The notes under the pieces are model-generated. The model did no database searches. It saw only the letters and a list, made by a program, of their open reading frames with translations, and was not told the origin of the DNA. 64,000 bases of DNA from Oscillatoriales cyanobacterium M59_W2019_021 (GTDB lineage Bacteria > Cyanobacteriota > Cyanobacteriia > Cyanobacteriales > Geitlerinemataceae), in assembly GCA_015295945.1 (NCBI GenBank), contig DVED01000065.1:1-64000 (forward strand), in the 5' to 3' direction. This document shows, one piece after another, positions 1 through 9,254 of this stretch (position 1 is its first letter; every line of letters begins with the position of its first letter). Made by a program: the position numbers and the translations under genes.

Positions 1-811
1 CAACTTTTTTCATTCATACCAGTCCCGCCGACATTCCCCTCAAAACCTTAAAGATCGGTTGGGATCGTTAGCCCGGTTTTGATATCATCGGAATTATCGT
101 ACTGTTGTTGTGGATTGGAATTTTGCTGCAAAAGGAGGTTCTGCTGCCGCTGAAATATTTAGATCGGGCGATCTCCGCCAGCCGAGATACGGGAGAGTTT
201 GCCATTCCCCACGGCTTATCCGATAACGAAATTCGCTTTCTCGCCGCCACGTTTCAAGCGGTCTTCGATCGACGCCAGCAAGCCGAAGCCCAATTGCGGA
301 AAAGCGAAGCGCGAGAGCGGGCAAAATCGCAGGAATTAGAACGGGCGATCGACAATCTCAAAAAACTGCAATTGCAACTGATTCAAACGGAGAAAATGTC
401 GAGTTTGGTGCAACTGGTGGCGGGGGTCGCTCACGAAATCAACAATCCCGTCAGCTTCATTCACGGCAACTTAGTTCACGCCCAAGACTACATCCGAGAT
501 TTAGCGTTAGAAGAGTCAAAAAGCAAACATCCGCAGATTGAAATTCACCTAGAATCGATCGCCCCAAAACAAGTGCGCGTCCGCATTGTCGATAACGGCA
601 CGGGATGAGCGAAACCGTGCGATCGAAACTGTTCGACCCGTTTTTCACCACCAAACTCATCGGTAAAGGAACGGGATTGGGAATGTCGATTAGCTATCAA
701 ATTATCGTCGAGCGTCACGGCGGCAAATTAACCTGCCAATCGACCCCGGGCGAGGGAACGGAATTCGCGATCGAAATCCCCATCCGTCAGTCTGCCGTTC
801 ACGTGGCTTGA
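1..811 (+). pseudogene. Decayed sensor histidine kinase (5' end outside window)
   Basis: Remnant of a membrane histidine kinase. From base 3 the frame reads TFFIHTSPADIPLKTLKIGW, which looks like the start of a THI5/NMT1-like periplasmic binding domain, then hits an in-frame TAG at 69-71 where a Trp would fit (W-D-R-stop-P-G). The frame then enters a membrane helix (about 90-130), a HAMP-like/coiled region and the H-box AHEINNPVSFIHGN (about 430-470). The dimerisation helix 2 and the N-box present in the intact relative at 14691-16574 are missing, so there is a large internal deletion near 505-535. The G1 box (DNGTG) ends at a stop at 606-608, and the F and G2 boxes (FDPFFTT, GTGLGMS) continue in the +1 frame from 605. 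One nonsense change, one or two deletions and one frameshift indicate a dead gene. Confidence 0.75.
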
Positions 812-961
812 GTGCCGGAGTTGGGGGAGCAGGGGAGGTAGGGGGAGAGAAGCAACTAACCCCAAACCCCAAATGACAAATATTGACAAGTGCCGGGAAC
901 GCGATAAGCTTGAGAGGTTAAGGATCGATCGACTCATTACAGTGTGAGGTTTGAAGCATCC

Positions 962-2524
962 ATGCGGGTTTTACTGTTATATCCCTTGTTTCCTAAAAGT
1001 TTCTGGTCGTTTGAGAAAACCCTGGAACTGGTCAACCGCAAAGCGTTGTTACCCCCTCTGGGTTTGGTGACGGTGGCGGCGATTTTGCCCCAAGAGTGGG
1101 AGTTCAAACTCGTCGATCGCAACGTGCGCGATGTCACCGAAGCTGAGTGGGATTGGGCGGAATTGGTGGTGCTTTCCGGCATGATCGTGCAGAAAGACGA
1201 TATGGTTGCCCTGACGCGGGAAGCTAAGTTGCGCGGCAAGCGAGTTGCCGTTGGCGGTCCGTTCGTCACGTCGGTTCCCCAAGAAATGGAAGCAGCAGGG
1301 GTCGATTACCTGGTTTTGGACGAAGGGGAAATCACCCTGCCGATGTTCGTCGCGGCGATCGAACGAGGAGAAACCCACGGCGTGTTTCGCGCTACCGAAA
1401 AGCCTGCCGTGACGGAAACGCCGATTCCCCGATACGATTTGCTGGAGTTCGACGCCTACGACAATATGTCGATCCAGTTTTCGCGCGGCTGCCCCTTCCA
1501 GTGCGAATTTTGCGATATCATCGTCCTCTACGGTCGCAAACCCCGCACCAAAGACCCCAAACAACTCATTGCCGAATTGGAACGCCTCTACGAGCTCGGT
1601 TGGCGAGGGAGCGTGTTTATGGTGGACGACAACTTCATCGGCAACAAGCGCAATGTCAAGCTGTTGCTGAAGGAAATGAAGGGTTGGTTGGCACAGAAGA
1701 ACTATCCGTTCATGTTCACCACCGAAGCCTCTGTAGACTTAGCCCAAGATCCGGAACTGATGGATTTGATGGCGGAATGCAATTTCCGGGCGGTGTTTCT
1801 GGGCATCGAAACGCCAGATGAGGATAGTTTGGCACTGACGAAGAAGTTCCAAAATACTCGCGATTCGCTCAGCGAAGCGGTGGATGCGATTACGGCATCG
1901 GGATTGCGGGTGATGGCGGGGTTTATTATGGGGTTTGACGGGGAAAAACCCGGTGCGGGCGATCGCGTGGTGCGGTTTGTGGAGAAAACCAACGTGCCGA
2001 TGGCGATGTTCAGTATGCTACAAGCGCTTCCCAATACGGCGCTGTGGCATCGTCTGGAAAAGGAAGGACGGTTGCTGGGGAAAGGGGCGAATGCCAACCA
2101 AACCACGTTGATGAATTTCATACCGACTCGACCGATCGAAGAAATTGCCCTCGAATATATTGATGCGTTCTGGAAGCTGTACGAACCGAAGACTTATCTC
2201 GATCGCACCTTCCGCCATTTCATGAAAATCGGCATTCCCCGCCATTCTCGATCGGGCAGTTTGGATTGGAAAAGCATTCGCGCCTTAAGCATTTTGCTGT
2301 GGCGGCAAGGGGTAGTTCGCAATACCCGATTCCGCTTTTGGGTGAATTTATATAAAATCTACCAACGCAGCCCCAAATTGATCGCGCACTATCTCACGGT
2401 GTGCGCGTTTTTCGAGCATTTCCACGAGTACCGCCAACTCGTTCGCGACCAAATTACCGCCCAGTTGGAAGCGTATTTGGCAGCGAAAAAAGAGATGCCG
2501 ACGGAAGTGGAAAAGGTGGCTTAA
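962..2524 (+). CDS. B12-binding domain radical SAM protein (DUF4070-type C-terminus)
   Basis: Radical SAM enzyme of about 520 residues with an N-terminal cobalamin-binding-like Rossmann domain (about 1-130) and a radical SAM core holding the cluster motif C-x3-C-x2-C at Cys177, Cys181 and Cys184 (RGCPFQCEFC). The C-terminal third resembles DUF4070. Such enzymes methylate or rearrange unreactive carbons. HpnP, the hopanoid C-2 methylase, has this architecture, but many paralogues exist and the substrate cannot be read from sequence. I start at ATG 962 (MRVLLLYP, the usual beginning of the B12 fold) rather than at the in-frame GTG 944. A dispersed hairpin repeat and then a bidirectional terminator follow. 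It appears to be a single-gene transcript. Confidence 0.88.
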   Translation: MRVLLLYPLFPKSFWSFEKTLELVNRKALLPPLGLVTVAAILPQEWEFKLVDRNVRDVTEAEWDWAELVVLSGMIVQKDDMVALTREAKLRGKRVAVGGPFVTSVPQEMEAAGVDYLVLDEGEITLPMFVAAIERGETHGVFRATEKPAVTETPIPRYDLLEFDAYDNMSIQFSRGCPFQCEFCDIIVLYGRKPRTKDPKQLIAELERLYELGWRGSVFMVDDNFIGNKRNVKLLLKEMKGWLAQKNYPFMFTTEASVDLAQDPELMDLMAECNFRAVFLGIETPDEDSLALTKKFQNTRDSLSEAVDAITASGLRVMAGFIMGFDGEKPGAGDRVVRFVEKTNVPMAMFSMLQALPNTALWHRLEKEGRLLGKGANANQTTLMNFIPTRPIEEIALEYIDAFWKLYEPKTYLDRTFRHFMKIGIPRHSRSGSLDWKSIRALSILLWRQGVVRNTRFRFWVNLYKIYQRSPKLIAHYLTVCAFFEHFHEYRQLVRDQITAQLEAYLAAKKEMPTEVEKVA

Positions 2525-2540
2525 GTAGCTGTAGGGGAAG

Positions 2541-2605
2541 GGGAGAAGCATTTGCTAGGACAATTTCGTCCGCTAAACTACAAGGTTTATGCAAATGCTT
2601 TGCCC
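2541..2605. repeat. Dispersed hairpin repeat, family B, copy 1
   Basis: Inverted-repeat element: an AGAAGCATTTGC arm, an internal block related to GACAATTTTGTCCGC, then a GCAAATGCTT(T/C)GCCC arm. The same organisation recurs at 57031-57094 and 61704-61772. It lies between the radical SAM stop and the terminator. Confidence 0.7.
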
Positions 2606-2628
2606 GATCTTTACCCGCTCGTCTTTAT

Positions 2629-2664
2629 AAAAAAAGGTTAGATTCGTAACATCTGACCTTTTTC
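2629..2664. terminator. Bidirectional intrinsic terminator
   Basis: AAAAGGTTAGAT and ATCTGACCTTTT form a near-perfect stem around a short loop. A T-run follows on the plus strand and a matching T-run on the minus strand, so it can serve the radical SAM gene (plus) and the DndD-like operon (minus). Confidence 0.75.
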
Positions 2665-2826
2665 TTTTCGATTAATTCAGCTTCCGAAGAAGTCTAGATG
2701 CACCGTACCATAAAACCCACATCCCGCAACACTTCCAACCCGCATTTTGGCAAACCTCCCATTTTGCCCCCACAAAATGGAGCAGAAGGTGAGGGGAGAA
2801 GGTTGTTACAAATGACCAATGACCGA

Positions 2827-4893
2827 TCAAAACTCCGGTTCCACTTCGATAATTTCGGTATATTCAAACTCATTGGGACTGCGACGAACTAAGGGATAAA
2901 AAACGCCACCCCGCTCGATCAAATCTTCCTCACAATCGGGTTTCGACGAGTTATAAGAGAGTACGTATTCTCGACCGATATACGGTTCCATTTCCTGTTC
3001 CACTTCTCCCCGCCACTGGGTTTTACTCACCAGAACGATCAGTTGGTTAGCGAGTTTGGGAATGGCTTTTGCCACCTGACGGCGATAAATTTCATCCAAA
3101 CTACCAAACGGAGAATCCATCACAATCGGGAAGGTACTACTATCGGGTCCCATTAACGTATTTTTCTGACTCCACTCGCGCACGCTTTCGATAATTCCGC
3201 CGATAAAAGATAAGCTGAGAATTTGATTTTCTCCGGTAGAAGCAGCAACCTCGGTTTCGGTTCCCGAGGTGTTTTCGACTAAGGTTAACTCGTATTTTTC
3301 GCTGAGTTTGGGAAGATACGGCGTAAAGGAAATTTGACTGAAAAGTTCTCGAACTCGCCGTTCTAGGGAAGTTCTAAACTTTTCTTCCAGGAGAGAACGA
3401 ACGGTGGTTAAACGATCGATCGCGTCTTGGGTGGCACTGATGCGGCGTTTGGCGAGATCTTGCCGTTTTTCGTTGGTTCGTTGCTTTTCGAGTTGCTTGT
3501 CTAATTTTTCGATTTCGGCGATAAAACTCTCGCGTTGTTGTTGGTTGTAACCCGTTTCTCGATGCAAATCGCTCAACCGTTTTTCCGTTGCATCCAAACG
3601 TTTCTGTAAGTTTTGAATGTCTTCGTCGGGATAGTTTCGTAATTTACCCGCGATGTCGTCGAGTTGGGTTTGTCGCCGGGAAAGTTCGGTTCTGTAACGA
3701 TCGATCTCTGCACACAGGCGATCGAGTTCTTGCCAAAATTCATCCGCCGATCGATCGATTTCATCAACTTGTGCGTTCAGCCAAATGGTGGTTTCCTCCA
3801 CCGCAGCAACTCCGGCTTTTTCCATCCAGCTTCGCACGCGATCAAACTCGCTAGAACCGGGTTGCAAATTCGTTCCACAAATACAACTTTGCCGATGCAA
3901 TAAGTCTTGCACGAATTGTTTTTTGATTCCCGTGGGTAACTCGCCGCGATCGCGCATTTCTTCGATAAATTGGCGAAAGTCTGCGGTTTGGGTGCCGAGT
4001 AAAACGGTATAAGCTTGGCGAGAAAGAATTTGTTTGAGCTTAGCTTTGGCTTGCACGAGTTGTACGGAAATCGCGGCTTCTTGGTGCTGCAATTCGTCGC
4101 GAAGTCGCTGCAATTCTTCCGCACCGCTGAGTTCGCGCAAGCGATGACTTAACGTTTGTTTGAGTTCCGTTTCTTCAGTAAGGTCTCGTTCGATCTCTGT
4201 TTGTTTTTGGGCAATTTTTTCGACTTCTTTCTCTAATTTTTGCTTCTCTCTGATAAAATATTTTGTTTCGGTATCGCCAATATTTTTGAGATGGGTTTCT
4301 AAAGCTTTTCTGGCTTCTCCTAAATGGCGAACTGCACGCAAAATAACTTCGACGCCGAGTAAAGTTTTGGTAGCTTCGGCAATTTCTGATTTTTTATCGT
4401 CTCGGACGATCTTTTCAATCCGTTCGCCGTCGAAGAAGAAATATCGATGCAAACTTTCGGGTAAAATTCGCGATATAATATCGTCAGGATGTTCGGGAGG
4501 GAACGACCAACGACCATCTTCTCCGGCAACTTGCAAAAAGAGTTTATTTTGAGCTTGCTCGATTCCCGAACTAGTTTTATAAGCACGACACCAACGCTTA
4601 GCTTGGTACCGCTTGCGATCGTGTTCAAAAATAACTTCGACCCAACATTGTACGGGTTGTTCGGGTTCGGCTTCGGCAAGTGCGCGTTTGTTCACCAGTC
4701 GATCTTCCGAGGAAAATGCCGTACTGAATTTGTCGTACAATACCCAAGTAAACCCATTCATCAGGGTAGTTTTTCCCGAACCATTGTTCCCGTGAATAAT
4801 TGTGGTATTTTTAGCACCATTGCTGAGAAGGACTTCGGGAGTCTCTCCGTAAAACTGACGAAAATTACAGAACTTAATCGAAATCAGTTTCAT
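2827..4893 (-). CDS. DndD-like SMC/Rad50-type ATPase
   Basis: 688-residue ABC-type ATPase of the SMC/Rad50 class. Walker A GNNGSGKT lies at 35-42, followed by a FFFDGERIE segment (about 152-160) typical of DndD-like proteins. Coiled coils (about 190-330 and 375-510) flank a minimal hook CICG at 337-340. A signature-like ENQILSLSFIGG lies at 555-566 and Walker B/D-loop FPIVMDSPFGSLDE at 588-601. DndD is the ATPase of DNA phosphorothioation (Dnd) systems. The product starts with an ATGA overlap onto the 81-residue gene, and a helicase lies upstream in the same operon. DndB, DndC and DndE are not in the window, so it may serve a split Dnd locus or a different helicase/ATPase defence system. Family call firm; role inferred. 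Confidence 0.8.
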   Translation of the reverse strand: MKLISIKFCNFRQFYGETPEVLLSNGAKNTTIIHGNNGSGKTTLMNGFTWVLYDKFSTAFSSEDRLVNKRALAEAEPEQPVQCWVEVIFEHDRKRYQAKRWCRAYKTSSGIEQAQNKLFLQVAGEDGRWSFPPEHPDDIISRILPESLHRYFFFDGERIEKIVRDDKKSEIAEATKTLLGVEVILRAVRHLGEARKALETHLKNIGDTETKYFIREKQKLEKEVEKIAQKQTEIERDLTEETELKQTLSHRLRELSGAEELQRLRDELQHQEAAISVQLVQAKAKLKQILSRQAYTVLLGTQTADFRQFIEEMRDRGELPTGIKKQFVQDLLHRQSCICGTNLQPGSSEFDRVRSWMEKAGVAAVEETTIWLNAQVDEIDRSADEFWQELDRLCAEIDRYRTELSRRQTQLDDIAGKLRNYPDEDIQNLQKRLDATEKRLSDLHRETGYNQQQRESFIAEIEKLDKQLEKQRTNEKRQDLAKRRISATQDAIDRLTTVRSLLEEKFRTSLERRVRELFSQISFTPYLPKLSEKYELTLVENTSGTETEVAASTGENQILSLSFIGGIIESVREWSQKNTLMGPDSSTFPIVMDSPFGSLDEIYRRQVAKAIPKLANQLIVLVSKTQWRGEVEQEMEPYIGREYVLSYNSSKPDCEEDLIERGGVFYPLVRRSPNEFEYTEIIEVEPEF

Positions 4894-5135
4894 TCTGGAA
4901 TCGCTTCTTGGATAATTTTGAGAATATCGTCGTTAATGCCCCGATAATTTTGAGTATACAAGCGATCTTTTTCCACTTGCAAAACTCGCTCGATAATTTT
5001 TTTGACTTCTGGGGGTGCGCTGCTAATGGGTTCCACGATTTCGATCGCTTGTGGGTTAACTTTTCTACCGTAGGACGATCGCTTTTCTCCAAGGAGTTTG
5101 GAGAGCGATCGAAGGTGGTGGCTGGAATAGGTCAT
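4890..5135 (-). CDS. Small protein between helicase and DndD-like ATPase
   Basis: 81-residue protein that I do not recognise. It has a basic, Ser-rich N-terminal part and a helical C-terminal half (EVKKIIERVLQVEKDRL, DDILKIIQEAIPE). Its stop overlaps the ATPase start by four bases (ATGA), indicating translational coupling, and it begins 36 bp after the helicase stop. The tight packing argues for a real subunit or adaptor. It lacks the features I would expect of DndE, so I do not name it. Confidence 0.7.
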   Translation of the reverse strand: MTYSSHHLRSLSKLLGEKRSSYGRKVNPQAIEIVEPISSAPPEVKKIIERVLQVEKDRLYTQNYRGINDDILKIIQEAIPE

Positions 5136-5171
5136 GTATTTTTGGGAATGGGTGATTGGACTAATATTTTA

Positions 5172-6524
5172 CTATTTTATATCATATTTTGTTTGAATTT
5201 TTAATAACTTTAACTGTGCTGATTCTGCATTGTCAGCTAATTCGGAAAACTCGATAAATCGCCGCAGTTCTTTCTTGAGAAGATTGCGTTCGATATCCCA
5301 AGTTTCGCGATCGAGATCGGGAGGAATGACGATAAAATCGAAGAGGGTGGCGCGATTTTTTCCCGGATGGGGTCGCAGGATTCTTCCCCGTCGCTGAACG
5401 AACTGACGCGGATTGCTACTGCTAGCCAGAATCACCGCTGTTTGAATGGCGGGAATATCCACGCCTTCGTCCAAACAGCGAATGGCAACTAAGCCTTGTA
5501 GTTGACCTGTTTCTAACTGCTGGCGCAGACTTTCTCGATCGTCAACTGAGGTTTGTGCGGTATAACTATTGACGCGGTAGCCAATCTCATGTCCCAGAAT
5601 TCTGACGACGGCATCGAGTTGCGATTCTCCAGTTTCTTCGATCGTGCCATCCCCGCAATAAAATAAGGTGTGGGTGGTATTTTTGCGCGTTGACATCAAG
5701 TCTCGCAACGCGGTTAATTTATTAGCTGCTGCACCCACCAATCGCGATCGTTGCATCAATAACGCCGTCACCTCTTCGCTCGTGAAATTACCGTCGCATT
5801 CCGCTAAAGCCCAGCCAATTCTATGAGTTATTTTAGCATAAATCTGCGATTCTGCTTCAGTTAAATGAACCAGAACGGGATGATAGTTGTAGCGAACTAA
5901 AGCCCCACGATCGATCGCATCTGCCAGGGTTAATTCGGGTTGCAAGACCTCACCAAAATAGTTAAAAATAGTCTCCGTTCCTTCTTCGTCAAAATGGCGC
6001 TCTGGTGTTGCCGAAAGCGCCAAACGCAACCCAATTTTGGTCGGCAAACTTTCCTCTAATCGCGGCGCACCGAGATTGTGCGCTTCATCGCCAATAATTA
6101 AGGTTTTGTCGGGAAAATATTTGAGTAAAGATTGAAAGCGATCGCCAATTAACGTCGAATTGGTTGTAATAATCGTAACAAACGCGCGATCGCCCTGGCG
6201 AACGGTATACAATTGATTGGCAAGTTGGCTTTGCCAATTGTGGGCATTTTCAAACGCTAAAATGGGTTCTAAGTTAAAGAGTTGGCACTCTCGCGACCAT
6301 TGCGCGACCAAATGTCTGTAGGGACACACTACCAATAAAACTTGCAACTCAATTTGTCGATACAGTTCCGTGGCAATGGCTAAAGCGGCGATCGTTTTTC
6401 CGCTTCCCGTTGCCATTTTCAAAGTTCCCCGTCCGTTATTAGCAAACCAACTGGCGATCGCCTGCTGTTGGTAAGGTCGCAGTTTGATCGAATCTGGAAT
6501 TTTGGGGGTTTGGTTATTGGTCAT
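5172..6524 (-). CDS. DEAD/DEAH-box helicase, Dnd-restriction-like
   Basis: 450-residue superfamily 2 helicase. A Q-like region RPYQQQAI (16-23) precedes Walker A MATGSGKT (37-44), DEAH (146-149), SAT (171-173), a CLDEGVDIP motif V-like segment and the arginine-finger motif QRRGRILRP. Size and architecture match the helicase family reported alongside dnd genes as the phosphorothioation-linked restriction protein (TIGR04095-type), though general SF2 restriction helicases look similar. It is the first gene of a three-gene minus-strand operon with the 81-residue protein and the DndD-like ATPase. No nuclease domain is visible in it. Confidence 0.82.
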   Translation of the reverse strand: MTNNQTPKIPDSIKLRPYQQQAIASWFANNGRGTLKMATGSGKTIAALAIATELYRQIELQVLLVVCPYRHLVAQWSRECQLFNLEPILAFENAHNWQSQLANQLYTVRQGDRAFVTIITTNSTLIGDRFQSLLKYFPDKTLIIGDEAHNLGAPRLEESLPTKIGLRLALSATPERHFDEEGTETIFNYFGEVLQPELTLADAIDRGALVRYNYHPVLVHLTEAESQIYAKITHRIGWALAECDGNFTSEEVTALLMQRSRLVGAAANKLTALRDLMSTRKNTTHTLFYCGDGTIEETGESQLDAVVRILGHEIGYRVNSYTAQTSVDDRESLRQQLETGQLQGLVAIRCLDEGVDIPAIQTAVILASSSNPRQFVQRRGRILRPHPGKNRATLFDFIVIPPDLDRETWDIERNLLKKELRRFIEFSELADNAESAQLKLLKIQTKYDIK

Positions 6525-6530
6525 CGGTCA

Positions 6531-6581
6531 TTTGGGGTTTGGGGTTAGGAGTTTGGGGTTTGGGGTTTGTTAGGGGTTAGT
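6531..6581. repeat. Heptanucleotide tandem repeat (TTTGGGG type)
   Basis: Imperfect tandem TTTGGGG/GGTTTGG units, the STRR class of cyanobacterial repeats. Similar tracts lie near 10930, 14139, 35917, 39770, 40172, 50476 and 63330. It sits just upstream of the helicase start codon. Confidence 0.7.
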
Positions 6582-6776
6582 TGTTCTCTCCCCCTGCTCA
6601 AGAAAGCTTCCCCGGCTCTCTTCGCTTCTTGAACTCCCGAACTCCTTCAAACAATATTTTCATATTAAAGACTAAAGTCCTTAAAGATTTTGTAAAGTAA
6701 GGGCAATTTGAAAGCTTTCTTAAAAAATGAAGAATTTAAATAAAGGAAAGTCTTCTCGATCAATCCCGTCCTCTTT

Positions 6777-7508
6777 ATGACCTATAGCCTGAGAATAGCC
6801 GATTTACCCACCACCGAACGACCGCGCGAACGCTTGATGGCACACGGTGCGAAAAATCTCTCCACAGCCGAACTGATTGCTATTTTACTGGCGACAGGTC
6901 AGGGAAAAGGCAAGCTGTCTGCGGTGGGTTTGGGACAGCATATTTTGCAAAAACTCGGAGAACACCAGCGCGATCCCTTAGAGGTTTTACGAGAAATTGG
7001 GGTTCGGGAATTGACGCAAATTCCCGGCATCGGTCCGGCAAAAGCCACGACAATTTTAGCGGCAGTTGAATTAGGAAAACGGGTGTTTCAAACTCGTCCG
7101 GGCGAACGTACGACCATCGACAGTCCCGATACGGCTGCCGCTTGCCTGAGTCACGATCTCATGTGGCAAGTGCAAGAACGTTTCGCCGTGTTGCTGCTCG
7201 ACACCAAACACCGCCTCATCGGTACGCAAACCATCACTATCGGCACGGCAACCGAAACCCTGGCGCATCCTCGCGATATCTTCCGAGAAGCCATTCGCCA
7301 TACCGCCACCCGCGCCATCGTCGCGCACAATCACCCCAGCGGTAACGTCGAACCCAGTCCCGAAGATATCGATCTCACCCGCCAACTTCTGCAAGGCGGA
7401 CAATTTCTGGGGATTCCCATCTTGGATCACCTGATTCTCGGGAATGGGAACTATCAAAGCTTGCGCGAAATCACAACCCTTTGGGACGAGTATCCTCAGG
7501 GAGATTGA
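6777..7508 (+). CDS. radC: RadC family protein (JAB/MPN metalloprotease fold)
   Basis: 243-residue RadC/DUF2466 protein. A helix-hairpin-helix segment ([12 protein letters not shown], about 79-90) precedes a C-terminal JAB/MPN domain with the zinc motif HNHPSGN at about 184-190 followed by PSPED. The family was once linked to DNA repair, but its biochemical role is unsettled; members often lie near mobile or defence genes. Here it diverges from the helicase/DndD-like cassette across a 250-bp gap. Length is normal. Confidence 0.93.
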   Translation: MTYSLRIADLPTTERPRERLMAHGAKNLSTAELIAILLATGQGKGKLSAVGLGQHILQKLGEHQRDPLEVLREIGVRELTQIPGIGPAKATTILAAVELGKRVFQTRPGERTTIDSPDTAAACLSHDLMWQVQERFAVLLLDTKHRLIGTQTITIGTATETLAHPRDIFREAIRHTATRAIVAHNHPSGNVEPSPEDIDLTRQLLQGGQFLGIPILDHLILGNGNYQSLREITTLWDEYPQGD

Positions 7509-7570
7509 ACCAGAAAGACACATTTTTAATTCCGCGTCGCGATACCACTCAGATTTTGCCCCTCGATGGG

Positions 7571-7704
7571 TCTCAAATCCCGCCAGGAACTTTAAGTTCC
7601 TGGCTAATAACTCAACTCCATTAAAATGGACTGAACTTCATTGAGAGTTTTCTTGAGAAAACTTCAGCGATTCACCTGGGGTTTGAACTCCAGGCGGGTT
7701 ATGG
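7571..7704. repeat. Compound palindromic repeat, family A, copy 1
   Basis: About 134 bp built from nested hairpins: CCAGGAACTTTAAGTTCCTGG, then a CTCCATTAAAATGGA block, a TTTTCTTGAGAAAA block and CCTGGGGTTTGAACTCCAGG. Other copies are at 54211-54343 and 57155-57288. It encodes no protein and looks like a MITE or folded RNA element. Confidence 0.75.
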
Positions 7705-7766
7705 CAACTGATGCCAGATTTAGGACTAGCCATCCGGGAGATCGGTATGCTATAGTAGAAAGCCTT

Positions 7767-7838
<72 letters not shown>

Positions 7839-7863
7839 TTTAATCCATCCAAAAAAAACACAA

Positions 7864-7896
7864 ACCTGTCGGCGATCTCGATCGACAGGTCTTTTT
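7864..7896 (+). terminator. Intrinsic terminator of tRNA-Val
   Basis: ACCTGTCG (7864-7871) pairs with CGACAGGT (7883-7890), followed by a C and a run of five T. It lies 25 bp past the tRNA. Confidence 0.85.
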
Positions 7897-7997
7897 GTCA
7901 TGAAACCGTGACCTAGGAGGGCAATGGGAGTCCTCAAGCTCGCTTGTTATGATGGAAATCAGAGGCTTGGTGACTACATTTAACTTAACCGATTAGA

Positions 7998-8768
7998 ATG
8001 CTCCCTCCTGATTTTTCCGATGCAGTCAGCATTTTTGAGAAGCTTCCCCAAGAAGCACGTCAATGGGCGGAAGGCTTGCATTGGAACGAACGACGTTATG
8101 TTCTTTCACTCTGTCATATTTTATGTGCGGCGACCTCAGAACAGCAAGCCGAATTTCTCGATGAATATACCGCAGATGGATTGGTCTATCGTTTGCTCGA
8201 AGATTATGATTCTAAGGAAAAAGTGAAACGACATTTAAAACGATTTCGCATTAAAACCAAACTGACAGAATCCTTGCTAAGGCGGTATATTCGTCAATTT
8301 TACATTCATTGCGCCCAAGATCTTCATCGCAAACCCGATTGCTATCTGGAAACTGCCGTTCGCTTAATGGGAAGTACGGAAGAAAGCAATAACGCTTTTA
8401 ACTATACATTAGGATTTGAATTACTAAAGATGATATTTCAAATGAGTTGGCTACAACACGAGAAGCTATACTTGATGCAAAAAAACCAGCAAGATTTTAT
8501 TATTAAATACATTAAGCCAATTCAACAAACCCATAAATTAAATGGGTTGATCGTCCCTAAAGATAAAACTAAATTTTTTGCCAAACGAGATTATTACGTT
8601 CGGGTTCCAGAACTCACAACCAAAAAACTAGTCGAACTGACGATCGCCACATTTCCTGCCAAAGTCGTCACTGATTTTGGTTTTGAGATTATCCGCCATC
8701 CCAACTCGCTGCAATTTGACTACGACTATATTTTTGCTCGGGAAACCGATGAGATTTTTCGCGTGTAG
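7998..8768 (+). CDS. Conserved cyanobacterial protein of unknown function
   Basis: 256-residue soluble protein beginning MLPPDFSDAVSIFEKLP. It belongs to a cyanobacterial family that, from memory, some databases label cobyrinic acid a,c-diamide synthase. No nucleotide-binding or synthetase motif is visible to support that. The middle is helical and rich in aromatic residues, and the C-terminus contains a conserved-looking RHPNSLQFDYDYIFARET segment. It has its own upstream region after the tRNA terminator. Function unknown. Confidence 0.8.
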   Translation: MLPPDFSDAVSIFEKLPQEARQWAEGLHWNERRYVLSLCHILCAATSEQQAEFLDEYTADGLVYRLLEDYDSKEKVKRHLKRFRIKTKLTESLLRRYIRQFYIHCAQDLHRKPDCYLETAVRLMGSTEESNNAFNYTLGFELLKMIFQMSWLQHEKLYLMQKNQQDFIIKYIKPIQQTHKLNGLIVPKDKTKFFAKRDYYVRVPELTTKKLVELTIATFPAKVVTDFGFEIIRHPNSLQFDYDYIFARETDEIFRV

Positions 8769-8919
8769 TCGTTTGGGCTTTATGCCGATTTTGATCGTTT
8801 TTTAAAAAATGACTCCCGAACCTTACTTGGGATCGAAATTTACAAAACGCTACATAAAACTCGATCTTTAACGTCCTCAAGCTACGATATACTGAGATCG
8901 GTTGTTGTCCTCCAGTTGT

Positions 8920-9240
8920 ATGGCTCTCAAAATTATTGAAAACTTTGACGCTCGCTTTACTTTAGATCCAGAAGCACAGCAGACCTTATTTTCCTTGCTT
9001 GAAAGCGATCGCTTTCTCCAACAAATTGCCGAACAAATCGGGGGACAGCGAGTTGAGTTTACGCATCTCCTTTTCCAACCCGTTCCCTACAGCACGGCTA
9101 CTCCAAAAGGAATGCCAGCCGAATTCGAGTCGTATGGCAATTCAGATGACTACGTTATTATCAACGTTCCGCCTAATTTTACATTCCAGGCAAAAATTTT
9201 TAAACCCAGTCGCCTGTGTGCCATTTATCGGAAAATTTAG
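8920..9240 (+). CDS. Small conserved hypothetical protein
   Basis: 106 residues from ATG 8920 (MALKIIENFDARF). In-frame TTG codons lie upstream but ATG is more likely. No domain recognised; the sequence looks like a small globular alpha/beta protein (QQTLFSLLESDRFLQQIAEQ helix, then strands). It lies 14 bp ahead of the GIY-YIG gene, which is followed by a methyltransferase 10 bp further on, so the three probably form an operon. Confidence 0.6.
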   Translation: MALKIIENFDARFTLDPEAQQTLFSLLESDRFLQQIAEQIGGQRVEFTHLLFQPVPYSTATPKGMPAEFESYGNSDDYVIINVPPNFTFQAKIFKPSRLCAIYRKI

Positions 9241-9254
9241 ACCGGATTGTATCG

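Noticed and set aside
1049-1564. 171-codon antisense frame in the radical SAM gene
   Set aside because: Lies wholly inside a gene with clear catalytic motifs on the other strand.
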